The notes under the pieces were generated by a model. The model had not been told where the DNA came from. It searched no databases and worked only from the letters and a program-made list of their open reading frames with translations. Source: Aquilaria yunnanensis (taxonomy: Eukaryota; Streptophyta; Magnoliopsida; Malvales; Thymelaeaceae). Taken from it: DNA of 64,000 bases. Shown one piece after another: positions 1 through 12,819 of the stretch (position 1 is its first letter; the number at the start of each line of letters is the position of its first letter). The DNA lies in the NCBI GenBank assembly GCA_039654915.1, contig CM077594.1:85636893-85700892 (forward strand). Direction: 5' to 3'. The position numbers and the translations under genes are program-made.

Positions 1-810
1 GAAGTATCAACATTATTAGGGGATGAAAAGACTTTACTGGCAGCAGCCCTTGAAGATGACCTTGAAGACACCATTTGGAAAAACCTATGGAAAGGAGGTA
101 AAGGCTGCCACTAGCATGTGACGAGTGGCAGAAGAGCAAACAAAATAAAAAACCAGAATTCATCATCTGAATACAAGCACTTGAAGGAAGATGAAGAGGT
201 AAATGGAGGAAAGAGAGCCTGATAGTAGTGAAGGAAAACTTTGGATAAAATTAAGCCTTAAGGCATAGATGAAGTAAGATAAAAAAACAAAGATGAAGCA
301 ATGAGAAATAGTTAAATAATGAAAGGGAAAGGGTAAAAAAACCTTATCATATATATGGAGGGACCACGACTCTCAAGTAACCTCCTTAAAACTGCCACCA
401 TCATTATGATAGATTTTTAGGCCACTAAAAGGAGGACATGTGGCAAAAAACCGTCATTGAAAAGTCACACCAAGTTACTTCTTGGAAGACACATTTAATA
501 GGCATTGCTTCATTTACTCATTCAATTGTTGAACTCGCCACTTGTAGAGGAGATTACGGAGTAGTGGGAGCTACCCAAGAAACAATGACATTGCTACACC
601 TTCCCTAGGAAGTTGTTGGAAGGGGCATCATACCTCCTTTCAGTAATAATGTCGTATAAGGCACAAAAGTAACATAAAGGGAGAGAGGGGTGATACTCCC
701 CATAGGAAGAGTTAGAGAGAAAATCACTTTAAGGAATACAATAGTGTTTTAAATCAACTTAAAAAATGCAGGACCACGATCCACATTTCCTTAAAAGGAA
801 GGGGAGTTAT
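1..810. other. intergenic, no gene seen
   Basis: No long open frame, RNA gene or clear repeat boundary is visible. The phrase ggaccacga occurs twice (about 361 and 772), which hints at an old retrotransposon interior, but no protein similarity could be read. Nothing firmer can be said. Confidence 0.4.
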
Positions 811-1190
811 TGGTAGGGCATAGGCCCACAACGAACACGTCCACGATAGACGTATAGAAGACAAGAAGCCTAGCAAGTCAAGAAGGAAACCCACCTAGGA
901 TGGAAATGGAATCCTAGAATTACGAGATAGATTAGAGGATTTTCATCTAGAATTGATCCTCTCGGACCTTCCTTAAACTATATAAGCCTACCACATTCAC
1001 CAATCTCGAGATATGAGATTTCTTCTATAAATTTTTCCATTTTTCTCTACTCATTAGAAACTAACTTGATTGTAGGTGGGGTTTCCCTTGAGAAAATATT
1101 TTGGGGCTTTAACATTGTCTTTGTGCGCAATATCTCTGTTCATCATTCACCAAGCTCCTAGGTCAGGCTCAAATGACACCATTAACTATC
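811..1190 (+). repeat. possible LTR remnant
   Basis: A purine-rich tract (aaaaggaaggggag, about 793-808) resembling a polypurine tract is followed by a TGG start, a TATA-like stretch (ctatataagcc, about 978) and, near 1170, a phrase (gacaccattaactatcgccc) that could be a decayed gypsy primer-binding region. The order fits a short 3' or solo LTR in plus orientation. No target duplication or partner LTR was found, so this is a weak inference. Confidence 0.3.
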
Positions 1191-2286
1191 GCCCATAAAA
1201 AGACCAATCATACTTGTTTATTCAATAATAAGGTCTAAATATAAAAAAAATGACAAAGTCTATTCAAATATGTTATCATATTGGATGAGTCTCAATATTC
1301 ATTCTGAATGCTCATTTTAGTCAACTTTTGGGTCTATGGCAGAAAGGCTTAAATCCACAACTAAGAGATCAAGTCCAACTAGGAAATTAAATTCTTTTTA
1401 TCCCTTAATATGTTACAATTAAATTTAACTCAAAGGGAAAATTTTAATTTGAATTGCAAAGAATCATGCCTACATCAAAAAGCTTAGTGAAAAACCCTAC
1501 CTATGCCTCAAAGACCCTATGTTCACTTGATAGGGTTAATCTGTAAGTGCACAGAGCCAGTTGCAGCAAGATTTATTCTATAAGACAAATTAAGGTATTG
1601 ATCCTATGAGGAATAGATATTTAATTATTTATGAATATTTAAATAAATGAGCTTAAATTTTTTGAAAGTAAAATAAATAAAATTAAACTAAGATTAAACT
1701 AAACCAATGATGAAAATAATGAATCAGGAATAAAATAATTATTGGATAGCTAAGGTTTAGGTTTCAGCTAGTTAAGGGTCATCAAGTTAATTATTTGCGT
1801 AGGTTTTTAGTTGTCAATAATCACTCCATGTATTACAACTCTCTCTCGAGCAATTGTGGAGTATGTTTGATTAACCTATGATTATCTCTCGATCGCCCAC
1901 ATAATTAATTAAACTCATTACGTTCAAGTTATTAAATCTTAATAAATAGGTGTATCTCTATCATAATTATTGCAACTCCATTTCCTTAACACAGGATCAA
2001 ATTTCACCTTTCAACGATTCATTCAAATCCTTAGAATAAACTATTTATGTTGATCAAGTATAAATAATACTTATTGTTGTTAAGGTAATAAATTGAAACA
2101 TAACCCTAAATAGATTAACTGAAATAATTTTACTAAGTTTCATCCCTAACTTTAGGATAGAAATTTAGTCTCTCATGCTAGATTCAATAATAACAATCAA
2201 TAATAGCAAGCAAAAAGAGCAAGGCAAAAGCAAAGAATATCCAACTCTAGTTCATTTCTCTATCTTTTGTCTCATCCACTTCCTTG
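1191..2286. other. intergenic AT-rich DNA, probable old repeat
   Basis: No coding potential. The stretch from about 1535 (gtaagtgcacagagccag) to 2160 reads like a dispersed non-coding plant repeat, but I cannot assign it to a family. Confidence 0.35.
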
Positions 2287-2294
2287 CTCCCAAT

Positions 2295-2463
2295 TAGAGG
2301 TGTAAATGGCTCGGGTCTTTATCTAATAACTTAAGCTCAATCTCGATTTAAGAGCCTGAGCTTTCCTCGAGCTGAAATTGTGCCTCACAATTTAGGCTCA
2401 AGTAATTTCAACTCCAGCTCAAGTAATGCTGATAGCTTAAGGGGCTGAATCTTTACACCTCTA
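2295..2463. mobile_element. hAT-type MITE with 8-bp target duplication
   Basis: The ends form inverted repeats: TAGAGGTGTAAA at the left and the complement of TAGAGGTGTAAA at the right. They are flanked by ctcccaat (2287-2294) and ctcctaat (2464-2471), an 8-bp target duplication with one mismatch, as expected for hAT transposition. The 169-bp interior has no coding capacity and holds short self-complementary GAGCT-rich phrases. It is non-autonomous, and the 7/8 match suggests some age. Confidence 0.75.
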
Positions 2464-2889
2464 CTCCTAATTTTGTTCTTTCCAACATCCAATTTGCAAC
2501 TTCATCTTTGTTCCAATTTGCTCTTTTTTTCTTTCGTGCAGCTCTCCTCATTTTTATCTATCACATGTTCCCTTTCTTAACCGTCGAGATTCAAATTACT
2601 AAAATGTCTTTGACTTAAAGTGCATCATAATATTATAAAAATGATATTTCAGTCAACTAAAAGAAAAATTCTTCCAATTTCTAGTTGCACCTCATGCTTT
2701 ATAATTTCTTGTAATTTAGTCCTTTTGCTCCACAAAAATCTAGTTTAGTTCTTTGACAAGCTTCTTAACATAAACAAAAAAAAAACTAGACAAGTGAGTG
2801 TAGTAAATCCTTTAATTATAATAAAACTAACCTAAAATAAGTATAAAAATTAACACAGAACTTAAGTTAATCATTGCTTCCTTTTGGGC

Positions 2890-4165
2890 TGATTACTAAC
2901 TTAAGTGTTGGCCTAAGTGCAACATTCACAAAATTAAATTTTACAACCAAATTAACTTGAGAAGAGATTAAGAATAAATCAAGTAATGACAAGCACAAAT
3001 AAAGCAAGTAAATAAAAAAGAATAAGGAAGAGATGACATCATGGTTTATAGTGGTTCGGTTACTCTTATTTGAAGCCTAGCCCTCTCATCTCCACAAGTT
3101 CATCACTTGAGAGTTTTTCCTCTACTAATAGTTCAAAAGTAAATATAAGGCCTTTTACTTTTTGGTAGCTTTCTTTACCACCAACTCCTATTAGTTTTCC
3201 TACTTGCTACCTAGAAACATTACCAACATGTTTTCTCTAAATAGTTTTCTTAGAGGCTAACTAGAAACTATATCAATCCAATCTTATTAAATTAGTCTTT
3301 AGTAGGACCAGATACTATATGGCAAGTGAAAGCACAATATCTCTTGACAATTCTCAACTTAAGCACATTTCATTTGATCTTGATGATGAATTCTCACTTC
3401 TAGTGGCAAAGAGTTCTTCCCAAAGTGTTTCTTGATGTGTTTATAGCTTATTAGGTCCATTTAAATGTTAAAGACCATTGTGGAGCATTTAGAGATCAAC
3501 TTTCAGAAAACTAGTTGCTTTTCCTTATAGTGTAAGATTTCATAGTTCCAGTTGGTTAGGAATTTTTGACTTGTTGAAAATTAAATCTGGAAACTCAACT
3601 TCAAATTTCTTCTCCAACAACTAGAATGACTCATCAAAAGTATGTTGGGTCCTAGTCCACATGGCAATATGATTTGTAACAATTTAATTTGAATTTTTAA
3701 GATTTTTAGAATGATTTTTTGCACAAAAAATTGCCTAAGTGATTTTCAACCTATTGTTCCAATAGCTATGACAATTGGTTCTATCTCTAGAGATCAACTG
3801 GTTGGTTTTTTCCAACTTGTTATTGTCAGAACCTTAGATGCTAGCATCATTTGAGGTTTAGAAATAATTCAATAAAGCAACTAGTTGAGCCTTTCCAACT
3901 CATTGTTCTTTTTTTTTCTTTCCTTTTCACCTTAGCTTCACACAAGTCCAATAACTTCTAGATGTTCACTTCCTAATAACTTTTTTCATTTCCAATTGAA
4001 TTTGATGCTTCTCTTTGTTATAAAACACTTAGAAAAAACATATAAAATTGTCTAATTAGCTTACACACTTAAATAAACACATTAGTCCTTCATAAATATT
4101 TTGTTATCATCAAAACTCTATGTTAATTGATTAGAACAAATCCAATATGAAATATTAAAGGATTT
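2890..4165 (-). repeat. probable copia (SIRE/Maximus-like) LTR remnant
   Basis: Read on the minus strand, the region opens near 4135 with TTGGATTTGTTCTAATC followed by TTTTGATGATAACAA. It runs to a phrase near 3080 equivalent to gtaaccgaaccactataaacc. This wording is typical of long plant copia LTRs of the SIRE/Maximus group. No internal domain, primer site or target duplication could be found. Family assignment rests on remembered consensus style and is uncertain. Confidence 0.4.
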
Positions 4166-4400
4166 TTCACTTACACACAACTTTTGGAAACTCTAACATT
4201 ATCTTTAGGTGCAGGTCCATTTACTATTTCATCATTTTTAGGGCATAATCTTAGTTGGAGACCAACTTTTTGCCGTCTATCAGAAAGATGAGCAATAATG
4301 GTGGTGGAGACATGGAAAACTCACTTGCACACTGGAACCAACCCAAACAAATCAAGGGCTAAATGAAACTTTTGAATGCAAAGATGTCACTTTTAGTTAT

Positions 4401-6221
4401 GGGAATTACCAAAAAGCTTCTAAGGTTAGTCAAACCTATACTTATATTCCCATTATTTGGAGTACCTATACTTACCTTCCTCAAAAGTTAACTCTTTAAT
4501 TCATCATTAAAATGGAAAAGAAAACTTGCATGATTTTTCCTTCCTAGCATTCTTCCTTAGGACCCCCCCAACTTATGCATTTAACAAGCTACCTCATCTT
4601 TAACTTTGTCCCTTCCCTTCCTCGTCTTTAACTTTGCCCTTGTTATTTTCATACCTATTTTTTGCTCTGGTTACCCTTATTGAGTCTAGATCTAGAATCG
4701 TAGCTACCCTTCTACCCTCCATGACTATTCTTCATCCACTAACCTCCATATGACCATACCAAAGCTGCCACTCCACCCTCCACTAATTTTTGTATGAACA
4801 GAACTAACAAATTGAAGCTAAAATCTGACTATAGTCCAAGACCTGCAAGCGGACAATGAAGCTAAACAATGGGGAATGAGGTCTGTGATGTGGTTTTAGG
4901 AGATAATCAAGGAGTTGAGTGAGGATAGACTATAGGGAATAATAGGTAGCTAACTTAAGTGGCTAATGCAGGCAAGGTGATAGAAACAAAGCAGCTAAAG
5001 TGGGCATCATAGGTAGTATCATTCTAGTTAGAGCAGTCTATGCATTGCTAGTAGAAGAGGTAGTGGTTAGGGTCAGGGAAGTTGCCAAGTAACAATAAAA
5101 TGATTTTGTCCTGTGGTTGAGAGTGAAAGAGTGGGATTTTGAGAAACAGAGAAAGGTGATTAATATGCAGGTTTAGATAAGGGGTAGGGGTGAAATTGGA
5201 GTTTGGGCATAGGATTATTCTAAACTATTGTGAACTCTGATCTATCTTGACTGTGAGCCTATAAGCACATGAGGTAATGAGCATTTCAAATCCATATCCA
5301 CGATCGAGTTTTTCAACTCAGGCAAAGGAGAGTCGAATTTTAGGTCCTTTTTGATGGCAAGGTTTTGAAGTAGTCCTTACTTTAATTCTGTATATAGCGA
5401 ATGAGCCCAACCAGGGTTTTGAGTTCAGTGCCAAGTTGTGGGATCCAAATCCTTTTTGTTTCTAATAGATTTAAGGGTGTCCAAACTTTCCATTCCAATG
5501 ATGGATAATCTTGAGGTCTGTCTGTTTATAAAATCTTTGACCTCCATGTGAAGGCTATTGAATGTTCTACAGTTGTTTTGTATGTCTTGTTGAATTGTGT
5601 ATCAACCCATTTCCCAGATTATTATCTAGGTGAATAGGAAAAATGTAACCAGTTTGACTTCTAAGTGTGTAAAAATAGTTTGAGAAACAGAATCTATTTC
5701 ATATCCTCTTAGTGTGAAACCATTATCTTTGGAGATGATAAAATGTAATTGTAACTACTTGTTATTACCATGAAGGTAATGATAGGATCGAAAGCTAGTA
5801 GTAGCTTATCATAAATGGGGAAATGGAAGAGCAGAGTTCACAACAATTCAGAATAAGAAAGGAACAACAAGAACAAGAAAGCCTGCAATTGGGACTAGTT
5901 TTTAGATGGGAGGTTGGGGTTGATGAGGTAGCCACAATTGATGTGGCAACAGATGGCGGCAGAGGTGAGGTCTTTGGTGGAGTCGAAGGCAGAAGAGGGG
6001 AATGGAGAGGGATGGAGAGAGACGGGGTAGCTTGTTAGATGCATAAGTTGGGGGTGGAAGTTTCTATAGAAGAGGGCCAGGAGGGTAAAAAAGAGTTATT
6101 TTTATTTTAATGGTCATTAACAAAGTTGACTTTTGAGAGGATAAGAATAGGTATACCAAATAGTGAGAGGATAAATGTAGGTTTGACTAAACCTCAGGGG
6201 TGATTTTCAATAATTTTTCCC
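4401..6221. mobile_element. Mutator-like element with ~200-bp terminal inverted repeats
   Basis: The left end (gggaattaccaaaaagc..., then ggttagtcaaacct and acttatgcatttaacaagc) is repeated in inverted form at the right end (complement of ggtagcttgttagatgcata, then ggtttgactaaacctcag, ending ...ttttccc). Arms of roughly 200 bp, a 1.8-kb span and a GGGAAAATT-like terminus fit plant MULEs. No transposase is present. A 9-bp target duplication is not evident. The 71-codon frame at 5823-6038 inside it is not credible as a gene. The interior (4700-5800) resembles no gene I recognise. Confidence 0.55.
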
Positions 6222-6897
6222 ATGTGGGAATTAAATTGTGAGGAAGGTAATTAATTAAGTGTAATTATCATCAAAGATGAATGGGGTATTTGGAGTTACC
6301 CTTTCATATACCTAACAGTCAAAAAAACTCAAACATGTTCGACTTGGGGCTCAATTGACTGAATAAACTATTTAAATTAAATCTAGGCTTGAGCTCGAGC
6401 TACTTGTTATATGCTCATGGTCACCCTTATGAACAACTTATTGCCTGCGAAATAAGCCATACTGAGAATGAGCACTGATTTTTTGCTTTTGTTATACCTG
6501 CCACTAAAGTCAGTTATAGTTATTTGTCGTAGTCTTATAAAAACTCGGTAGTTGCAAGAGGACTATAGCATGGAAAAGAAAAATCTTCCTGAATGAAAAA
6601 AATGTCCCCAATTTTCAAAGATAATCGCAATCATCATCAAATTCCAAGGTGGAATCTTGGAGAAGAAGAAAACAACAACAACAGATGACTTAAACTATTG
6701 ATTACAAGTAAACGATGAAGACCTTCCGTGGCTGGTTATCGGCCTCTCATTAGTTATCCTTCGAACATTCCGATTTTATGTTCACGGTTACCCAGGCAAC
6801 ACGTTTCCGGTTGAGCAAAAACGAACTTACGTCGAAACCCCACGTTCGTTTTCACCAGCTGGACCGGAGAGTAAAGACTTTGCTAGATAGCCATATA
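6222..6897. other. intergenic upstream of the GLR gene
   Basis: No gene is seen. It holds low-complexity phrases and, around 6700-6890, more GC-balanced sequence that may include distal promoter sequence of the GLR gene. A GAGCTCGAGCT phrase near 6400 resembles the interior of the small hAT MITE at 2295. Confidence 0.4.
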
Positions 6898-7123
6898 CTC
6901 CCTATGCATTAAAAGTTTTGCTCTATTTTATTTTGACAATTAATCTAAAACTTTTTATTTTAAATATTTTAATATATAAATAAAAAATCTTTATATATGA
7001 ATGATAATTAAAAATATATAATTTTTTAATATATTTTATTTTTATTTTTTTTTAATATGCATATAATTAAGTCAAAATATAACAAAAAAATCAACTGTAT
7101 CAAAAATTCTTGGACGGAGGGAG
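6898..7123. mobile_element. Stowaway-type MITE
   Basis: The element starts CTCCCTATGC and ends GGACGGAGGGAG, the classical Stowaway/Mariner signature, and is flanked by TA on both sides (6896-6897 and 7124-7125). It is 226 bp, very AT-rich and non-coding. Its right edge lies 95 bp before the GLR start codon, so it forms the immediate upstream region of that gene. Confidence 0.8.
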
Positions 7124-7144
7124 TAGTACACAGGGACGGAGAAA

Positions 7145-7218
7145 GAGGCGATAAATAGGTGTGGTTTTCGGTTTCAGAATCTGAAATCTCGCATCGAAAC
7201 CCATTGATTACAGGCAAT
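7145..7218 (+). promoter_or_regulatory. putative core promoter and 5' UTR of the GLR gene
   Basis: A TATA-like ataaata at 7151-7157 lies 68 bases before the ATG at 7219. This would allow a transcription start near 7185 and a short leader. The position directly after the Stowaway MITE means upstream elements come from the MITE or beyond it. This is inference; no transcript evidence is available. Confidence 0.4.
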
Positions 7219-10200
7219 ATGGAGACGTTGAGGCTCCATCATCTCCTCTGCTGGGGCATTCTGCTGCTGGTGGTAGTAGCTGCGCATGGTGGAGCTCGTC
7301 AGAGGCAGGTGAACGTGGGCGTGGTGCTGGACCTGGGCTCCTGGGTGGGGCAGCTGGGACTCAGTTGCATCAACTTGGCTGTCTCCGATTTTAACTCCTC
7401 CAACACCGCCTTGAGTCTCAACGTCAGAGACTCCAAAGGAGATGTCGTCCTCGCCGCTGCTGCCGGTGAGTTTGTGACAATTTTAAGCGGCCTATACTAT
7501 GGTAGGAAGCCTTTGTTACAATATAATTAAGTCTAATTAAGTTACAACATATTCTTGTAAGCAATAATCTATTTTCTTCACTAACTTGTGATCAAAGTTT
7601 TCAATACCTTTACTGTTAGATATGTAATATTATCTAAATTATAGTTATATCATATGGTACACCGTATCATATATAACACTATAAGAGAAATTTTAAAAAG
7701 CGACTGAAAGTTAATCCTCGAGTATTGTGGGTCATCCTTTAATCGCTACCTAGAGGGGCTCACTTTTGAAGCGACAGAGGAGTGGCTGGCCCTCTAGGCT
7801 GCCACATAGGCAACCGCTCCTCTAGTTAAAATTTTAAAATTCAATCAGTATCTGATAGTATAATTTTTCTCCCACAGAATCACGCCGCCTCTACTCTCAG
7901 ACTCCAAAAGAGATCCAATCCAAAAGAAGGAAGGGATATCACAATTAGCGATTGATCCTTCATTAATCATTTTTAATTTTTTTTTTCTGATTCTAATGGC
8001 GGAGATCATGAAGCTCGGTACCACTGTCAAGCACCTACTCCTCCTGGTGAACACCACCTTGGCTGTTGGAACATGCGGCAGCCCCCTCCTTATGTGCCCC
8101 TGCTTCCTCCATGGTGGCAACCGCGTCTAGTTGACCGGCGGCTAGCCCGTAATCCTCACTCTCCCATTGTCGCTTATTACGAAGGCCCCGCCGAGTGTCC
8201 CCCAACAGGATTATGTCACTTTTCTTCGTGAAACCGTGGTTATTCCTCAAGCCCGCCGTCGTTGGAGTCCTCACTGGCGTCGATGAGTACCTCTATGCCT
8301 ATGGCATGGTGCGCCTCCTTGCCTCCATGTCGGCGCTCATCATTGCGTCCCAGCTGGCCTTCACGACGGCCTTCGCATTTTTATTGGTGAAGCAAAAGTT
8401 CACATCGTTCTCGATAAACGCCAAGTTCCTTCTCACTGTGGGCACCTCCATCCTTGCATCAACACCTGCACCGACCGGTCGAAGAACGAGACGAACAAGG
8501 AGTAGGTGATTGGATTCATGATGAAGATCACGAAGTAAAAACAAAAGATCACCTACTAGCGACTGAAGATCAGTCGCTCCTACTAATGATTGGTTCATTC
8601 AGTCACTTACCTAAGACTGCCCAATATTAAAGGAGCAATTGAACAATTCAGTCGCTTCCAGTAGTTGCCTTTTAGTCACTTTTAACTGATTAGGTTTTTT
8701 TCGACTGAACATTTCAATAACTTGTCAGTCCCCAAGGTGACTGACTGTGACTGGAAAGGCGATCAATTTTCTTATTTTGCCTTGTAGTATAATTACCGAT
8801 TTCACAAAATAATATACATATTAAATATCATTTTAAGAAACAATATAATTTATATATGAAAAAAGTACACATATGTATTCTAATTATTTTAGACATAATT
8901 TCCCTAATATAAATAAATTATATATAAAAGATAACTTTTTTAGATGAAATATGTAAAAAAATTTATATAAAAATGCAATATATATATATATATTAGTCAT
9001 TGTCATGTTCTTCGAATGTGAATAAAGTACCTATAATTAGTGAAACTTTATTTAATAATATATTTTAAAATATATTTTCTAATAAGTTTATTAAAAAATA
9101 ATAAGCATAAAAATGCAAATTAATGTAAACATACCCTTAGTTTTTATTTGAAATAAAATATATAATATTATAGTTTATACAAGTTTTAAAAAAAAAACTG
9201 GTAACATAAAAAGTAAGGTATATTTTGTAGATAGTCCATAGCCTTTAATTTATGCCTACATAATATCAAGTTTTTGAAATTATTTTAATCTGTCTGATAA
9301 TTTCTCTCTTACAAATTCTAATTGAGAAATAATCTTTTTACAATTAAATAAGCACATTATTTTTTAATTTTTTCCAAATATGAAATAGTTATTATGTACA
9401 ATGTATGTATTTATTGTATAACAACTTTTAGTTTAGTTAACAAATCAAACCTATTGGGACAAATTAAAATGTTTTTATTTATTTTAGATTGAAAGGATAA
9501 CAGACAAAACTTTAGGATAAAATTTAGCTCAGATAAGTAATAGATATTAAAGGAGATTAATATTTTTTCAGTAATTTGACTGCATATTTTAATAGTATAT
9601 TTTATCTAAGTTAAAAAGAAAACAAATTGAACAATATATTTGGTGTAATTCTTATTGGGGGCACCTTGCATCTAATTTTGTTTTTGGTTTTATCTTGAAT
9701 GTAGGCACTAATTAAATAGACAAACAAAATTTTTTATCCATGAATGTACTTTTAAGTGTTAATAAAAATATTTCATTGAAGTTAAAGGGTAATAAAATTG
9801 ATAAAATTTTTCAATCATAAATAAATTACATGTAATTATTGCAAATTTATGTAATAATATATTTCAAAATACAATTTTTTACTAATAAGTTTATCAAAAA
9901 AGCACAATAGGCATAAAAATACAAGTTAATGTAAATATACCCTTAGTTTTTATTTGAAATAAAATATAAAGTATTATAGTTTATCCAAGTTTAAAAGAAT
10001 TGGTAATATAAAAAATAGGGTAAATTTTGTTGATAGTTCATAGCCTTTAACTTATGCTTTTATCTCATTTTTAATCTATTAAGTACTGGCTTTTGGTTCT
10101 GAAATTTTTAAAATATTATATATTAGTCCATAATTGGATGAAATCTATTAATTCGAAATGATTGTTTTTATGTAATATCAATTTTTAGATTATTTTAAAC

Positions 10201-12786
10201 TATCTAATAATTGTTCTCTAAGAAATTTGAACTGATAAATTGGTTTTTTAAAATTAAAGAAAACTTTTCATTATAATTTTTTTTTTGTATAGGAAGTAGT
10301 TATTGTGCACAATTTATGCACTTATTGTGTAACAAATTTTTGTTGGGTTAATGAATTGCACATAGTAGGGAAAAATTAAGATATTTTTAATTTTCTTATA
10401 ATGAAAAGAGAACAATAAAAATTTTAGGACAACATTTGGCTCACATAGGATATTGATCAAGGAGACTAACATTTCCAATGTTAATTGCATATTTTAATAG
10501 TATATTTTATCTAAGTTAAATTAAAAGCAAACAAATTAAAGGTTATATTTGAGTAATTTTCATGGGGTACCTTATATATATATTTTGTTTTATCTTGAAT
10601 ATATTAGCTATCTTATTCTTGGTTGGGAATAATTTTTATAATTAGCATTTGAGCTTTAGGTAATTTATTAAAATTGAAAAGTAAAATACTAAAGTAAAAA
10701 GTTAAAAGCAATTCTTAGATATTTTTTTTAAAACTTTGATACTAACTGCTAATGACAATGCCAAATAGGGTCACTGGTGGATTAAATAATAAAGTCCCTA
10801 CAAAATGTATATTTATACTTATTACAATTAATTAATTTAATTTTTGAAGTAGTTATTTCTCCAAAAAATGACAAAATTATATTTAATTTTTTATTAATTA
10901 AATAAATAATATTTAATAATATATTTAAAAATAAATCTATCAAGAAAACAATGGGCATAAAAATAAAATAAAACACATAGACCATAGATAAAAAAAACAC
11001 AACTTAATGTTAAATGTACCTTTATTTTTTATTTAAAATAAAATATGTAGTACTATATTTTACCCAAGTTAAAAAAATTTGCTAACATAAAGAATAGGGT
11101 AAGTTTTGTAGATAGTTTCTAACATTTAATTATGTTTCCTTTTCATTCTTAACCTATTAGTATTCTCTGTTGGTTCTAAACTTTTTAAAATATTTCATTG
11201 CACTTCCCAGTTATATGAAATCTAAAATTTACTTTAAAAAGTTTGGGAAGCTAATTAATAAAATGTATAATTTATGTACTTTGAAAATTCATGTTTGCAA
11301 TTTATTGAACTCTACACATAGAACTATTCATGTAAATTTTAGTTCACCCCCGTGCTTTCATGCTTCCTATTTAATTTATTTCTTCCCAATTTTTATTTTT
11401 AATTTAGTATTAATTTTTTATTAATTCTTTTTAGTTGGTGTTATGATTTTGAATTAACCTTAATGCTGCTGGTAAAGTTTTATGACTAAAATATAGATGA
11501 ATGGCTTACGTATAATCAATAAGGAAATATTTTAAAATTACTCTTAGTTGGGAAAATAATTTTTAAAATTGCACGGGTTTGCTAAAAAACTCAAGTTCCT
11601 GTAGGACTCAATCAAAAGTACCTGTAGAGCAAAAATAAGGGATTAAAAAAGAAGAAGAAAAACAAGAACAAGAACAAGAAATAAGTCCTCGGTGCTTGGG
11701 ACACATAGTGTAGAGGCCTTATAAATATTTTCTCTATCTTAGATGTCAAGGTAAGTAGATCACAAGTTTAATCCTTAATAAGTGTGTTATTTTTAAAATT
11801 ATTTTTAAAATGTTTCATATTAGTTGCCAATTAGATGAAATCTATAAAATCCAAGTAACTGTGTTTTTGTAACATCAATATTTTAAAATTATTTTAAATT
11901 GTTTGATAATTTATCTCATAGAAATTTGAAGTAAGAAATAATTTTTTTACAATTAAATAAACTCTTACATTATCAATTTCTCATATATGAAATATTTATT
12001 GTGTACAATGTGTACACTTATTATGTAATAAAAACTTTTGGTTTGGTTAACAAACTGAACCTATTGGGAAAAATTAAGATATTTTTATTTTTTTAGAATG
12101 AAAAGATAAGAAACAAAAAGTTTGGGATGAAATTTAGCTCAGATAAATCATAGATATTGATGAAAATTAATTTTTTCAGTAATTTGATTGTATATTTTAA
12201 TAATATATTTTATCTAACTTAAAAATAATTAAAAAAAATAAAGGTTATATTTGGGATAATTTTCATGGGAGCACCTTGCATCTAATTTTTTTTTTTGGCT
12301 TTATCTTGAATATAGGTGCTAATTAAAAAGACAAATAAATAATTTATCCATAAATTTACTTTTAAACATTAATAAAAGTATTTCATTAAAGTTGAAGGGT
12401 AAAGAAATTGATAAAACCTTGTGCTTAAGGTCTTGTTTAATGATAATATGAAATCAAGTAGAAGTTAGTTCCAAAATTAAACTTTAACATCTCAATGATG
12501 GATAAAAATTTAATTTGATAGTTTAATGGAAATTTTAAACCTCTAGTAGATAATATCTAAAAAAATGATTTCCCAACAGTCTTACATTAGAATGTGCAAT
12601 AGATTAAAATATGAGGTCTTAAATGAAAAAGAATTGAAAGATGGATGTATTATGAAGAATTTAGTCACTGTCCTAAAATAGTATAATTACAATAATATGT
12701 TTATTTAAAGTATTATAGTATATTAAATTTTAATAGTATAAAATTTGTTCAATATTTGTGCACCTTCGTACTTTTAATAATGTAAG

Positions 12787-12819
<33 letters not shown>

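Noticed and set aside
5823..6038. 71-codon frame as a small gene
   Set aside because: It lies in a Mutator-like element, has no recognisable motif, and its composition (Gly/Glu/Arg-rich) follows the local GA-rich sequence.
10782..11424. 72- and 84-codon frames in GLR intron 1
   Set aside because: AT-rich chance frames of Phe/Ile/Tyr/Lys in diverged non-coding repeats.
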